Positions 17,216 to 24,636 of a DNA stretch of 64,000 nucleotides are shown in pieces. Numbering within the stretch: the first letter of the stretch is position 1; every line of letters starts with the position of its first letter. The position numbers were made by a program, and so were the translations under genes. Location: the NCBI GenBank assembly GCA_002344065.1, contig DDTK01000002.1:1-64000 (forward strand), given 5' to 3'. The stretch is from Flammeovirgaceae bacterium UBA2366 (GTDB lineage: Bacteria > Bacteroidota > Bacteroidia > Cytophagales > Cyclobacteriaceae). A model generated the notes under the pieces. That model saw only the letters and a list, made by a program, of their open reading frames with translations, made no database searches and was not told the DNA's origin.

Positions 17216-17881
17216 CTACCCCATCAAATACTCCCGCTTCAATACCGGGCACACTTTGTAGCGTTCATCGTGCGTGTCTTCATACACGGCTTCCAGTAGT
17301 TCATATACATGCTTGATGCCGATGAGGCCGCACCATTCAAACGGTCCATATGGGTAGTTGGTGCCCAGCTTCATGGCCTGGTCTATATCTTCACGGGTGG
17401 CCGTGCCTTCCTGAACAGTATAGTAGGCTTCATTGATAATCATGCAGATGATGCGAGGTGTAACCAACCCAACGCGATCTTCCACCAGTAAAAAATCTGT
17501 TCCCAGTTTAGTACAAAGGGATTTTAACGGTGCATCATCCACCGGTCGCAGCACACTCACTTCCAATACCGAACGATTAACAAAAGTGGGAAGTCCGTTA
17601 AAGCCAAAAAGATTTGCCGTGATCTTATGATCCGTGAGGCTCGATAACTCGGCTAACGATAATTTGGCGGTGTTAATGAATACATTGGCGCCTTGTTTAT
17701 CGGCATAGATCTCGGCCTGAAAGGGCTCCTCATCCAATATAAAATCAAACACCAGGTCGCTGCCGGCTACAAATCGTTCGGCCTCGCGGTGATCCTGCTC
17801 AAAGGTGTACGCATGCTGATCGCCAAATTTCTGCTTGCATTCTTCGAGATTTAACGGGTCACCGATCACCAAAATGTTCAT
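17216..17881 (-). CDS. 3-hydroxyacyl-CoA dehydrogenase family protein
   Basis: 221 residues, shorter than the usual ~280. The C-terminal half matches the 3HCDH C-terminal helical domain (GLVTPRIICMIINEAYYTVQ, then the LGTNYPYGPFEWCGLIGIKH box). The N-terminal Rossmann part is reduced: it starts MNILVIGDPLNLEECKQKFG and lacks the GxGxxG dinucleotide loop, so NAD binding in the normal way is doubtful. Canonical members oxidise 3-hydroxyacyl-CoA; this form may act differently or with a partner. Divergent from ridA with 50 bases between the starts. Confidence 0.82.
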   Translation of the reverse strand: MNILVIGDPLNLEECKQKFGDQHAYTFEQDHREAERFVAGSDLVFDFILDEEPFQAEIYADKQGANVFINTAKLSLAELSSLTDHKITANLFGFNGLPTFVNRSVLEVSVLRPVDDAPLKSLCTKLGTDFLLVEDRVGLVTPRIICMIINEAYYTVQEGTATREDIDQAMKLGTNYPYGPFEWCGLIGIKHVYELLEAVYEDTHDERYKVCPVLKREYLMG

Positions 17882-17889
17882 GTTTCTTA

Positions 17890-17897
17890 TACTTTTG
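17890..17897 (+). promoter_or_regulatory. -7 promoter box (TACTTTTG) of ridA
   Basis: Exact TAnnTTTG match, 34 bases before the ridA-family ATG, within the short divergent intergenic space. Confidence 0.4.
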
Positions 17898-17931
17898 AGG
17901 CGTTGCTAAATTAAGATTAAAACACATTGGT

Positions 17932-18312
17932 ATGTCAAAAACAGTTATTTATTCGGCCCATGCACCCGAGCCCATTGGTCCGTACAGCCAGGCTATACAA
18001 GCCGGAAATATGCTTTTCGTAAGCGGCCAGATTGCAATATACAAAGCCTCCGGTAACCTGATCACCGGCAACATCCCTGATGAAACAACGCAGGTGATGA
18101 AAAACCTGGAATTTGTATTACACGAAGCAGGAATGAATTTTTCGAATGTGGTGAAGTGTTCAATTTTCTTAAAAGACATGAGTACTTTTCCAGTGGTGAA
18201 TGAAATCTACGGTAAGTATTTTTCAGTGAATCCACCAGCGCGTGAAACCGTAGAGGTTAGCCGATTGCCTAAAGATGTTAATGTGGAGATTTCGTGTATC
18301 GCGGTGAAATAG
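17932..18312 (+). CDS. RidA family reactive intermediate/imine deaminase
   Basis: 126 residues, the standard RidA/YjgF length. Key features: GPYSQAI near the N-terminus, VSGQIAI, the catalytic-pocket Arg in PPARETVEV, and the ending VEISCIAV. RidA hydrolyses 2-aminoacrylate and related enamines/imines released by PLP enzymes, protecting other enzymes; it acts as a cytoplasmic trimer. Monocistronic: its own -7 box lies upstream and a palindromic repeat that can fold as a hairpin starts 5 bases after its stop codon. Convergent with glnS. Confidence 0.95.
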   Translation: MSKTVIYSAHAPEPIGPYSQAIQAGNMLFVSGQIAIYKASGNLITGNIPDETTQVMKNLEFVLHEAGMNFSNVVKCSIFLKDMSTFPVVNEIYGKYFSVNPPARETVEVSRLPKDVNVEISCIAVK

Positions 18313-18316
18313 AAGC

Positions 18317-18401
18317 AAGTAGCAAGACGTAAGTAGTAAGATGCTGATGACTTAAGGCTAGTTTCTACTTCTTACTACTTATGTCTTATGTCTTGCTACT
18401 T
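18317..18401. repeat. Imperfect palindromic repeat between convergent ridA and glnS
   Basis: Left arm 18317-18340 (24 nt, begins AAGTAGCAAGAC and ends AAGTAGTAAG) pairs with right arm 18371-18401 (31 nt). The right arm matches the left arm apart from a G/A change and one extra 7-nt copy of ACATAAG. The loop is 30 nt. The right arm runs into glnS and supplies its stop codon (18386-18388) and the codons just before it. It resembles a repetitive extragenic palindrome, and the transcript hairpin could terminate both genes. Confidence 0.6.
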
Positions 18402-20065
18402 TTGGACCACATATCTCTAAGCGTAACCGTCCTATTAAACACAAGCCTATCAGCAGTGGTATCTGGATCAAGAACAAAGTAACCTTTACGCATAAACTGG
18501 TAACGTATATCTGCCTTTGCTTTTAACAAATCAGGTTCAGCAAACACGGTTTGAACTTTTAATGAATCAGGATTGAGGTGGTCTTTAAAATCACCTTCGG
18601 CATCAGCAACATCTTCTACTTTAAAAAGACGATCGTATAAACGAACTTCTGCTTTTACGGCATGTGCAACACTCACCCAGTGCAGCGTTCCCTTCACGTT
18701 AATACCAGAAGTATCGGAGCCGCTACGGCTTTCAGGAATGTACGTGCAATGAAGCTCAGTTACGTTACCGTTGGCATCTTTTACAACCGATTCGCACTTA
18801 ATAATATATGCACTTTTCAAGCGCACCAGCTGGCCAGGCGCCAAACGAAAATACTTTTTCGGAGGGTTCTCTAAAAAATCTTCCTGTTCAATATAAAGCT
18901 CACGACTAAAAGGAATTTCCCGAACACCGGTTGATTCATCTTCCGGATTGTTTTCACTCGAAACCATTTCCGTCTTTCCTTCCGGATAGTTGGTGATAAC
19001 CACTTTTACAGGATCAAACACTACCATTCTGCGCAACGCCACTTTGTTCAGGTGTTCGCGCACGCAAAACTCCAGTAAACCCACATCAATCAGATTATCG
19101 CGTTTGGCTACACCTATGCGATCACAAAAATCGCGAAGGCTTTCCGGGGTATACCCTCTTCTACGCACACCGCTTAACGTTGGCATGCGCGGATCATCCC
19201 ATCCGCTCACGTGATTTTCATTCACCAGCTGCAAAAGCTTGCGTTTGCTCATCACAGTGTACGTAAGGTTTAATCGCGCAAACTCATACTGACGGGACGG
19301 ATAAATCTCCAGGTTTTCAATAAACCAATCGTACAATGCGCGGTGTGGTACAAACTCAAGCGTGCAAATGCTGTGCGTAATCTTCTCAATCGAATCGCTT
19401 TGTCCGTGTGCAAAATCATACATCGGGTAAATACACCACGCATCGCCCGTGCGGTGATGGTGTGCGTGCTTGATGCGATAGATAATCGGATCGCGCATGT
19501 GCATATTCGGGTGCGCCATGCCTGACTGCCCGTTAGGCAGTTCTACCTTGGCGCGCAATACTTTTGTACCATCGCTATACTTACCGGCACGCATATCGGC
19601 AAAAAGTTGCAGGTTTTCTTCTACACTTCGATTTCTAAAAGGACTATTGGTTCCCGGCTGCGTAGGCGTTCCTTTCTGCTGTGCTATAGCCTCACTGGTG
19701 CTATCGTCCACATAAGCCAACCCTTTCCTAATGAGTTTCACTGCAAACTCATATAACTGTTCAAAATAATCGGAAGCATAAAACTCATTGGCCCAGCGAA
19801 ACCCGAGCCACTCAATGTCATTTTTTATACTCTCAACATACTCGGTTTCTTCAGTTACCGGATTGGTGTCATCAAACCGCAGGTTGGTTTTTCCTCCATA
19901 TTTAAGTGCCAACCCAAAATTCAAACAGATGCTTTTGGCATGACCGATGTGCAGGTAACCGTTTGGCTCGGGCGGAAAGCGGGTAAGGATGGTTTGGTGT
20001 TTTCCTTCCCGCAAATCGTTTTCGACAATCTCTTCCAGAAAATTCAAGCTCTTTTCTTCGGCCAT
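18386..20065 (-). CDS. glnS: Glutaminyl-tRNA synthetase
   Basis: 559 residues. Class I synthetase: HIGH at 39-42 (PNGYLHIGHAKS), KMSKS-type VMSKRK near residue 270, and the GlnRS-specific two-part C-terminal anticodon-binding beta-barrels. It charges tRNA-Gln directly, so Gln-tRNA amidation is not needed in this organism. The last residues (SKSSKT) are encoded by the right arm of the palindromic repeat at 18371-18401, so the extreme C-terminus probably is repeat-derived. Divergent from gltX with 75 bases between starts, both with exact -7 boxes. Confidence 0.97.
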   Translation of the reverse strand: MAEEKSLNFLEEIVENDLREGKHQTILTRFPPEPNGYLHIGHAKSICLNFGLALKYGGKTNLRFDDTNPVTEETEYVESIKNDIEWLGFRWANEFYASDYFEQLYEFAVKLIRKGLAYVDDSTSEAIAQQKGTPTQPGTNSPFRNRSVEENLQLFADMRAGKYSDGTKVLRAKVELPNGQSGMAHPNMHMRDPIIYRIKHAHHHRTGDAWCIYPMYDFAHGQSDSIEKITHSICTLEFVPHRALYDWFIENLEIYPSRQYEFARLNLTYTVMSKRKLLQLVNENHVSGWDDPRMPTLSGVRRRGYTPESLRDFCDRIGVAKRDNLIDVGLLEFCVREHLNKVALRRMVVFDPVKVVITNYPEGKTEMVSSENNPEDESTGVREIPFSRELYIEQEDFLENPPKKYFRLAPGQLVRLKSAYIIKCESVVKDANGNVTELHCTYIPESRSGSDTSGINVKGTLHWVSVAHAVKAEVRLYDRLFKVEDVADAEGDFKDHLNPDSLKVQTVFAEPDLLKAKADIRYQFMRKGYFVLDPDTTADRLVFNRTVTLRDMWSKSSKT

Positions 20066-20086
20066 AGCAGTTGTTTATAAAGGGTG

Positions 20087-20094
20087 CAAAGGTA
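20087..20094 (-). promoter_or_regulatory. glnS: -7 promoter box (TACCTTTG) of glnS
   Basis: Exact TAnnTTTG on the minus strand, 21 bases before the glnS ATG, which predicts a leader of under 20 nt. Confidence 0.5.
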
Positions 20095-20128
20095 AAACCC
20101 TTTTACAGAAGAATTCTAATGGATCGAT

Positions 20129-20136
20129 TAACTTTG
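20129..20136 (+). promoter_or_regulatory. gltX: -7 promoter box (TAACTTTG) of gltX, 4 bases from the start codon
   Basis: Exact TAnnTTTG match that ends only 4 bases before the gltX ATG. With the usual box-to-start distance, transcription would begin at or within a base or two of the A of ATG, giving a leaderless message. Confidence 0.5.
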
Positions 20137-20140
20137 CTCC

Positions 20141-21676
20141 ATGAAAGATGTTCGTGTACGGTTTGCCCCAAGTCCTACGGGGGCGTTACATATAGGTGGG
20201 GTTCGAACGGCCCTGTATAATTTCTTGCTTGCCCGTCAGCAGGGTGGTACCATGATTCTACGTATTGAAGATACCGACCAGAACCGGTACGTGCCCGGGG
20301 CGGAAGAATACATTATGGAATCGCTAGACTGGGCTGGTATTAAAATCGATGAGGGCGTTCGGGAAGGTGGGCCTTATGCCCCCTATCGTCAATCGGAGCG
20401 CAAGCATCTCTACCAGCAACACGCACAACAACTTTTAAGCAGCGGGCATGCCTATTATGCCTTTGATACTGAGCAAGAAATTGAAGCCTTACGGGAACGC
20501 CAAAAAGCTGCCGGCTCCGACCAGCAGCAATACAGCAGTGTAACGCGTACAGTCATGCGCAACTCTCTTACACTTAGTGCAGAGGAGACAAAGAAATTAC
20601 TTGACTCCGGGGTGAACTATGTCATCCGGTTTAAGATTCCTGAAAACGAAACAGTAGTGTTGAATGATTTGATACGAGGTGAAGTATCTGTAAACACAAC
20701 ACAGTTGGATGACAAAGTGCTGATGAAATCGGACGGGATGCCCACGTACCATCTCGCCAACGTGGTTGACGATTACCTGATGAAGATTTCGCATGTCATC
20801 CGTGGCGAAGAGTGGCTGCCTTCAGCCCCGCTTCATGTTTTGTTGTACAAGGCGTTTGGGTGGGAAAAGGATATGCCACGGTTTGCTCACCTACCCTTGT
20901 TGTTAAAACCGGATGGCAACGGCAAACTCAGCAAGCGCGATGCCGACCGCATGGGCTTCCCGATATTTCCGCTTAACTGGGCTGATCCGAAAACCGGTGA
21001 ACAATCAACAGGTTATAAGGAGTCAGGTTACTTGCCGGAAGCATTGATCAACTTCCTCGCGTTTTTGGGATGGAACCCAGGAACTGAACAGGAGATTTTT
21101 TCGATGGACGAATTGATCCGGGCTTTCAGCATTGAGCGGATCGGGAAGGCCGGTGCAAAGTTTGATATCCAAAAAGCGCAGTGGTTCAATCAGCAATACT
21201 TGCGGACGAAAACCAATCAGGAACTTGCAGCTTTTTTACTGGAACAATTAAAGCTCGAAAATATTTCCTGTACACAGGAGAAAGCTGAAAAAATCTGTGC
21301 CCTGATGAAAGAACGGATCACTTTTCCGCAAGAGTTATGGGAACACGGTAAATTCTTTTTCAGAACGCCTGAATCATTTGATGAAAGTGTTGTGACCAAG
21401 AAATGGAATGATGATGCGGTTAAGGTAATAACTGCATACCGCGATGCCGTTGAAAGATTAAGTGCATTCGATGCTGGCATCGCCAAAGAAACATTGGAAC
21501 AGGTAACCGCCTCGCTGCAGATTGGAACGGGTAAAATTCTTCAGGCATTGCGTGTTGCATTGAGTGGATTAGGTGGTGGACCTGACTTAATGATGATCAT
21601 GGAAATCATCGGTAAAGATGAAGTAGTGAGCCGCTTAACGTTTGCATTAAAAAACTTAAAACAAAAAGTCAGCTGA
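20141..21676 (+). CDS. gltX: Glutamyl-tRNA synthetase
   Basis: 511 residues. Class I synthetase with the GluRS form of the HIGH box (PSPTGALHIGGVRTALYNFL, 9-28) and KMSKS-type KLSKRD around residue 265; the C-terminal helical anticodon-binding domain follows. It charges tRNA-Glu. The next gene, encoding a small lysine-rich protein, starts 2 bases after its stop codon. The -7 box is nearly on top of the start codon, so the mRNA may be leaderless. Confidence 0.97.
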   Translation: MKDVRVRFAPSPTGALHIGGVRTALYNFLLARQQGGTMILRIEDTDQNRYVPGAEEYIMESLDWAGIKIDEGVREGGPYAPYRQSERKHLYQQHAQQLLSSGHAYYAFDTEQEIEALRERQKAAGSDQQQYSSVTRTVMRNSLTLSAEETKKLLDSGVNYVIRFKIPENETVVLNDLIRGEVSVNTTQLDDKVLMKSDGMPTYHLANVVDDYLMKISHVIRGEEWLPSAPLHVLLYKAFGWEKDMPRFAHLPLLLKPDGNGKLSKRDADRMGFPIFPLNWADPKTGEQSTGYKESGYLPEALINFLAFLGWNPGTEQEIFSMDELIRAFSIERIGKAGAKFDIQKAQWFNQQYLRTKTNQELAAFLLEQLKLENISCTQEKAEKICALMKERITFPQELWEHGKFFFRTPESFDESVVTKKWNDDAVKVITAYRDAVERLSAFDAGIAKETLEQVTASLQIGTGKILQALRVALSGLGGGPDLMMIMEIIGKDEVVSRLTFALKNLKQKVS

Positions 21677-21678
21677 TC

Positions 21679-21912
21679 ATGACCAAAAAATCAAAACCTG
21701 AAAAAAAACCAGCAGCCAAAAAGCCCAGGGTACATAAAGACCTGGACGGTTTTGAAGTATCTATCAATCAGTTTGGTGAACTGAAATCCAATATGGACAT
21801 AGAAAAACTCAATGCCTTTCTGGATAAAAATGTGGATGACAAAAAACTGGCCGAGCGGGATGATTATGAGGAGTTGAAGAAGGGTAAAGGAAAGAAGAAA
21901 GGAAAGAAATAA
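21679..21912 (+). CDS. Small lysine-rich protein downstream of gltX
   Basis: 77 residues, unrecognised family. Both ends are strongly basic (KKSKPEKKPAAKKPR at the start, KKGKGKKKGKK at the end) around a mixed middle with NQFGELKSNMDIEKLNAFLD. No signal peptide. The basic tails suggest nucleic-acid or ribosome contact (inference from composition only). It starts 2 bases after the gltX stop codon, so it is very likely translationally coupled to the synthetase. Confidence 0.72.
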   Translation: MTKKSKPEKKPAAKKPRVHKDLDGFEVSINQFGELKSNMDIEKLNAFLDKNVDDKKLAERDDYEELKKGKGKKKGKK

Positions 21913-21928
21913 AAACAAACCCCAAGAA

Positions 21929-22510
21929 CTAAGCCCTTGAAAGTTTCGGAATAATTGAAGGCACTCTATCCTTATATTCGCGATAGGCTTCGCCATATTT
22001 TTTAATCAGCTTACGCTCCTCCAACGGAATTCCTATCGCCAGGTAAATAAAAATACAACAAGCCGATACCAATGTGGTCACATTGGGGATAAACAACCAA
22101 AAGGCAATGACTATTAAAATTGTAGCCGAATAAATCGGGTGGCGGACAAGTTTCAAAATGCCATCCGCTTTGAATTGTTCCTGTGCATCCGACTCCAATC
22201 CAATAAAGCCTCGCATACTATATTGCTTAAAGGCTGCCTTAAAAATAAAAATCGAAAATGTTGCCAGCATCAGACTAAAGTATTTTGTCCACTTGTCAGG
22301 AGAAATCAGGTGAGCTGAGGGTATAGAAGCATTGAGCAAAAGCAGCCCTGTTAATCCAAGCGATGAAAAAAGTACATAAAATAACCTGTAGTACCGGTAT
22401 CCTTTTTCTAAGCTTTGACTGAAATATAACTTCACGCTATCGGCTGCCAACACACTATGAAGCACGAAGTACACAATCCAACTAAAAATCAATAAACTGT
22501 ATTTCTCCAC
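21929..22510 (-). CDS. Isoprenylcysteine carboxyl methyltransferase-like / NnrU-type membrane protein
   Basis: 193 residues, five or six membrane segments. The C-terminal half carries the ICMT/PEMT-family S-adenosylmethionine-binding block LVRHPIYSATILI followed by EERKLIKKYGEAYREYKDRVP, nearly the consensus of this superfamily. Members methylate small or lipid substrates in membranes; no substrate can be assigned here. Start is GTG; no in-frame ATG is available upstream. Convergent with the lysine-rich gene, 16 bases apart. Confidence 0.82.
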   Translation of the reverse strand: MEKYSLLIFSWIVYFVLHSVLAADSVKLYFSQSLEKGYRYYRLFYVLFSSLGLTGLLLLNASIPSAHLISPDKWTKYFSLMLATFSIFIFKAAFKQYSMRGFIGLESDAQEQFKADGILKLVRHPIYSATILIVIAFWLFIPNVTTLVSACCIFIYLAIGIPLEERKLIKKYGEAYREYKDRVPSIIPKLSRA

Positions 22511-22537
22511 ATCCGAAAATTACAGCAAAAAGCTCAT

Positions 22538-22545
22538 TACCTTTG
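22538..22545 (+). promoter_or_regulatory. -7 promoter box (TACCTTTG) of the alanine/saccharopine dehydrogenase-like gene
   Basis: Exact TAnnTTTG match, 17 bases before the ATG at 22563. Confidence 0.45.
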
Positions 22546-22562
22546 AACATGGTCTATTTTTT

Positions 22563-23780
22563 ATGAAGTCTATCAAACTCGGCATCATCCGCGAAGGCAA
22601 AGTTCCGCCCGATAAACGTGTTCCGTTTACTCCCTTGCAAACCGAAGAAATTGAGCAGCGGTTTCCAAACGTCAAGGTTATCTGTCAAGCCAGCAATGTT
22701 CGCGCCTTTAACGATGAGGAATACCGGGATTTGGGTATTGAAGTAAATCCTGATGTTAGTGACTGTGACATCTTAATGGGTATTAAAGAAGTACCTGTAG
22801 ACCAACTCATTCCGCACAAGACGTATTTCTTTTTCTCGCATACCATTAAAAAGCAACCCTATAATAAAAGAATGATTCAGGAAATCCTGAAAAGAAAAAT
22901 CAGGCTGATTGATTATGAAACCTTAAAAGACCGTTTGGGAAACAGACTGGTAGCCTTTGGCCGATATGCAGGAATTGTGGGTGCCTACAACGGATTATGG
23001 ACTTATGGTAAGCGATATGGCGGATACTCTTTACGGAGAGCATTCGAATGTTTTGATATTAATGATTTAAAACTAGAGTTACGGAAGGTGAAACTTCCTC
23101 CGGTAAAGATCATTCTTACCGGTGCAGGCCGTGTAGGTAAAGGCGCCATGGAAACGCTGGACACAGCAGGCATTCGTAAAGTTGGTGTATACGATTTTCT
23201 GACCAAAACATTTGATGAACCGGTTTATGTACAACTGGGCAGTGCCGACTATCACATCAGGCGCGAAGGCGGGCACTTCAACCGCGATGAATTTCACCAG
23301 CATCCGGAGCGCTACGATTCAACATTTCTTTCGTTCACCAAAGCAGCTGATATCTTACTGGCCGGTGCGTTCTGGAACCCAAAAGCACCGGTGCTTTTTA
23401 CCCGTGAGGAAATGTGTTCACCGGAGTTCAAAATTAAAATCATAGCCGACATCACCTGCGATGTGGGGGGCTCCATTCCCAGCACGATAAGGGCAAGCAC
23501 AATTCCTGAACCTTTGTATGACTTCGATCCGCATTTAGGCAGTGAGCAACCAGCACTAAGCGGGGAAAAACATGTAACTGTAATGGCGGTTGACAACCTG
23601 CCGTGTGAGTTGCCCCGAAGTGCTTCAGAAGAATTTGGGCGTGATTTAATTGATAAAATACTTCCCTTGCTATTCGAAAGTGATCGTGAAGGGGTAATTA
23701 AGCGAGCGACAATAACTAAAAGCGGGCACTTAACGGAGAACTACGAATATCTTACCGACTTTGTGACTGAAAAAGTATAA
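22563..23780 (+). CDS. NAD(P)-dependent oxidoreductase of the alanine/saccharopine dehydrogenase family
   Basis: 405 residues. The N-terminal AlaDh/PNT domain begins LGIIREGKVPPDKRVPFTP, and a Rossmann domain has the dinucleotide loop LTGAGRVGKGAMETLD near residue 185-200. Overall pattern (FGRYAGIVGAYNGLWTYGKR, IADITCDVGGSIPST) is closest to the lysine-forming saccharopine dehydrogenase / lysine-ketoglutarate reductase branch rather than true alanine dehydrogenase. The reaction is likely an NAD(P)-linked amino-acid reductive amination, substrate uncertain. Followed after 10 bases by DUF4286, so probably an operon. Confidence 0.85.
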   Translation: MKSIKLGIIREGKVPPDKRVPFTPLQTEEIEQRFPNVKVICQASNVRAFNDEEYRDLGIEVNPDVSDCDILMGIKEVPVDQLIPHKTYFFFSHTIKKQPYNKRMIQEILKRKIRLIDYETLKDRLGNRLVAFGRYAGIVGAYNGLWTYGKRYGGYSLRRAFECFDINDLKLELRKVKLPPVKIILTGAGRVGKGAMETLDTAGIRKVGVYDFLTKTFDEPVYVQLGSADYHIRREGGHFNRDEFHQHPERYDSTFLSFTKAADILLAGAFWNPKAPVLFTREEMCSPEFKIKIIADITCDVGGSIPSTIRASTIPEPLYDFDPHLGSEQPALSGEKHVTVMAVDNLPCELPRSASEEFGRDLIDKILPLLFESDREGVIKRATITKSGHLTENYEYLTDFVTEKV

Positions 23781-23790
23781 CTAAAAAATT

Positions 23791-24093
23791 ATGTACCTGT
23801 ATAACGTAACCATAGGCATCGACAAAGATGTTGAACTCGAGTGGCTGGCCTGGATGAAAAATATTCATATTCCTGATGTACTGGCTACCGGCATGTTTGT
23901 ATCACATAAAATTTACAAGGTGCTTCACGACAATGAGGATGGGACAGCTTCCTACAGTATTCAGTACATATCAGAGTCATTGGATAAAGTTGTGCACTAT
24001 TTGGAACACCTGGCGCCAGCACTAATCGAGAAACACAAACACAAATACGGCAACAAGCATGTTGCCTTTAGAACGCTACTGGAAGAGGTGTAA
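23791..24093 (+). CDS. DUF4286 family protein
   Basis: 100 residues, small cytoplasmic alpha/beta protein matching DUF4286 (MYLYNVTIGIDKDVELEWLAWM start, then HIPDVLATGMF). The fold is probably ferredoxin-like; function unknown, Bacteroidota-restricted. It follows the dehydrogenase by 10 bases and converges with the GNAT gene with a 1-base gap between stop codons. Confidence 0.85.
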   Translation: MYLYNVTIGIDKDVELEWLAWMKNIHIPDVLATGMFVSHKIYKVLHDNEDGTASYSIQYISESLDKVVHYLEHLAPALIEKHKHKYGNKHVAFRTLLEEV

Positions 24094-24094
24094 A

Positions 24095-24583
24095 CTATTT
24101 TGTCGAAAGCAGTTCTTCAATCTGGTGACGCTCCAGACTGCAATTGATCCACTCGCCATCTAATTTTGCACGGTAATACTTGGTATAGAAATTTATAGCA
24201 GGTTCGTTCCATTCGAGCACTTGCCACATCATGCCGCTGCAGTCTTCATCCAAGGCATGCTGCATGGTTCGGTCAAATAACAGCTTACCACACCCCTTAC
24301 CGCGCTCACTTTCTGTTACGATAATGTCCTCCAGATAAAGTCGTTTGCCCTTCCACGTGGAGTAGCGCCAGTAAAAAATTGATATTCCTACAATGCCCGT
24401 ATCGGTCTCCGCTACAAACAACCCATAGATCGGATTTGGGCCGAAGCCGTCTTGTTCCATCAACTCAACAGTGTTGATTACTTCATGCGGAGCTTTTTCG
24501 TAAAGCGCCAGTTCTTTGATAAGCTCAAGAACTCTTGGTAAGTCAGTCTTGGTGCCAGTACGAATGTTAATGTTTGTCCCCAT
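24095..24583 (-). CDS. GNAT family N-acetyltransferase
   Basis: 162 residues from the ATG at 24583 (MGTNINIRTGTKTDLPRVL). Acetyl-CoA-binding motif A is clear: LEDIIVTESERGKGCGKLLFDRTM (R/Q-x-x-G-x-G/A core RGKGCG), and the final ENPAINFYTKYY-like segment (NEPAINFYTKYY) is present. It resembles diamine/thialysine acetyltransferase-type GNATs (ELALYEKAPHEV start), but the acceptor cannot be assigned with confidence. Located after a hairpin that separates it from the prolyl oligopeptidase gene. Confidence 0.88.
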   Translation of the reverse strand: MGTNINIRTGTKTDLPRVLELIKELALYEKAPHEVINTVELMEQDGFGPNPIYGLFVAETDTGIVGISIFYWRYSTWKGKRLYLEDIIVTESERGKGCGKLLFDRTMQHALDEDCSGMMWQVLEWNEPAINFYTKYYRAKLDGEWINCSLERHQIEELLSTK

Positions 24584-24613
24584 AAACAAAAGGGGCCATC
24601 AACCGATAGCCCC
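24584..24613 (-). terminator. Hairpin terminator after the prolyl oligopeptidase gene
   Basis: Stem 24592-24596 with 24609-24613 (GGGGC/GCCCC), followed on the minus strand by TTTTGTTTATG. Lies directly upstream of the GNAT start. Confidence 0.55.
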
Positions 24614-24636
24614 ATAAATATAAAACTAATTCTCGG

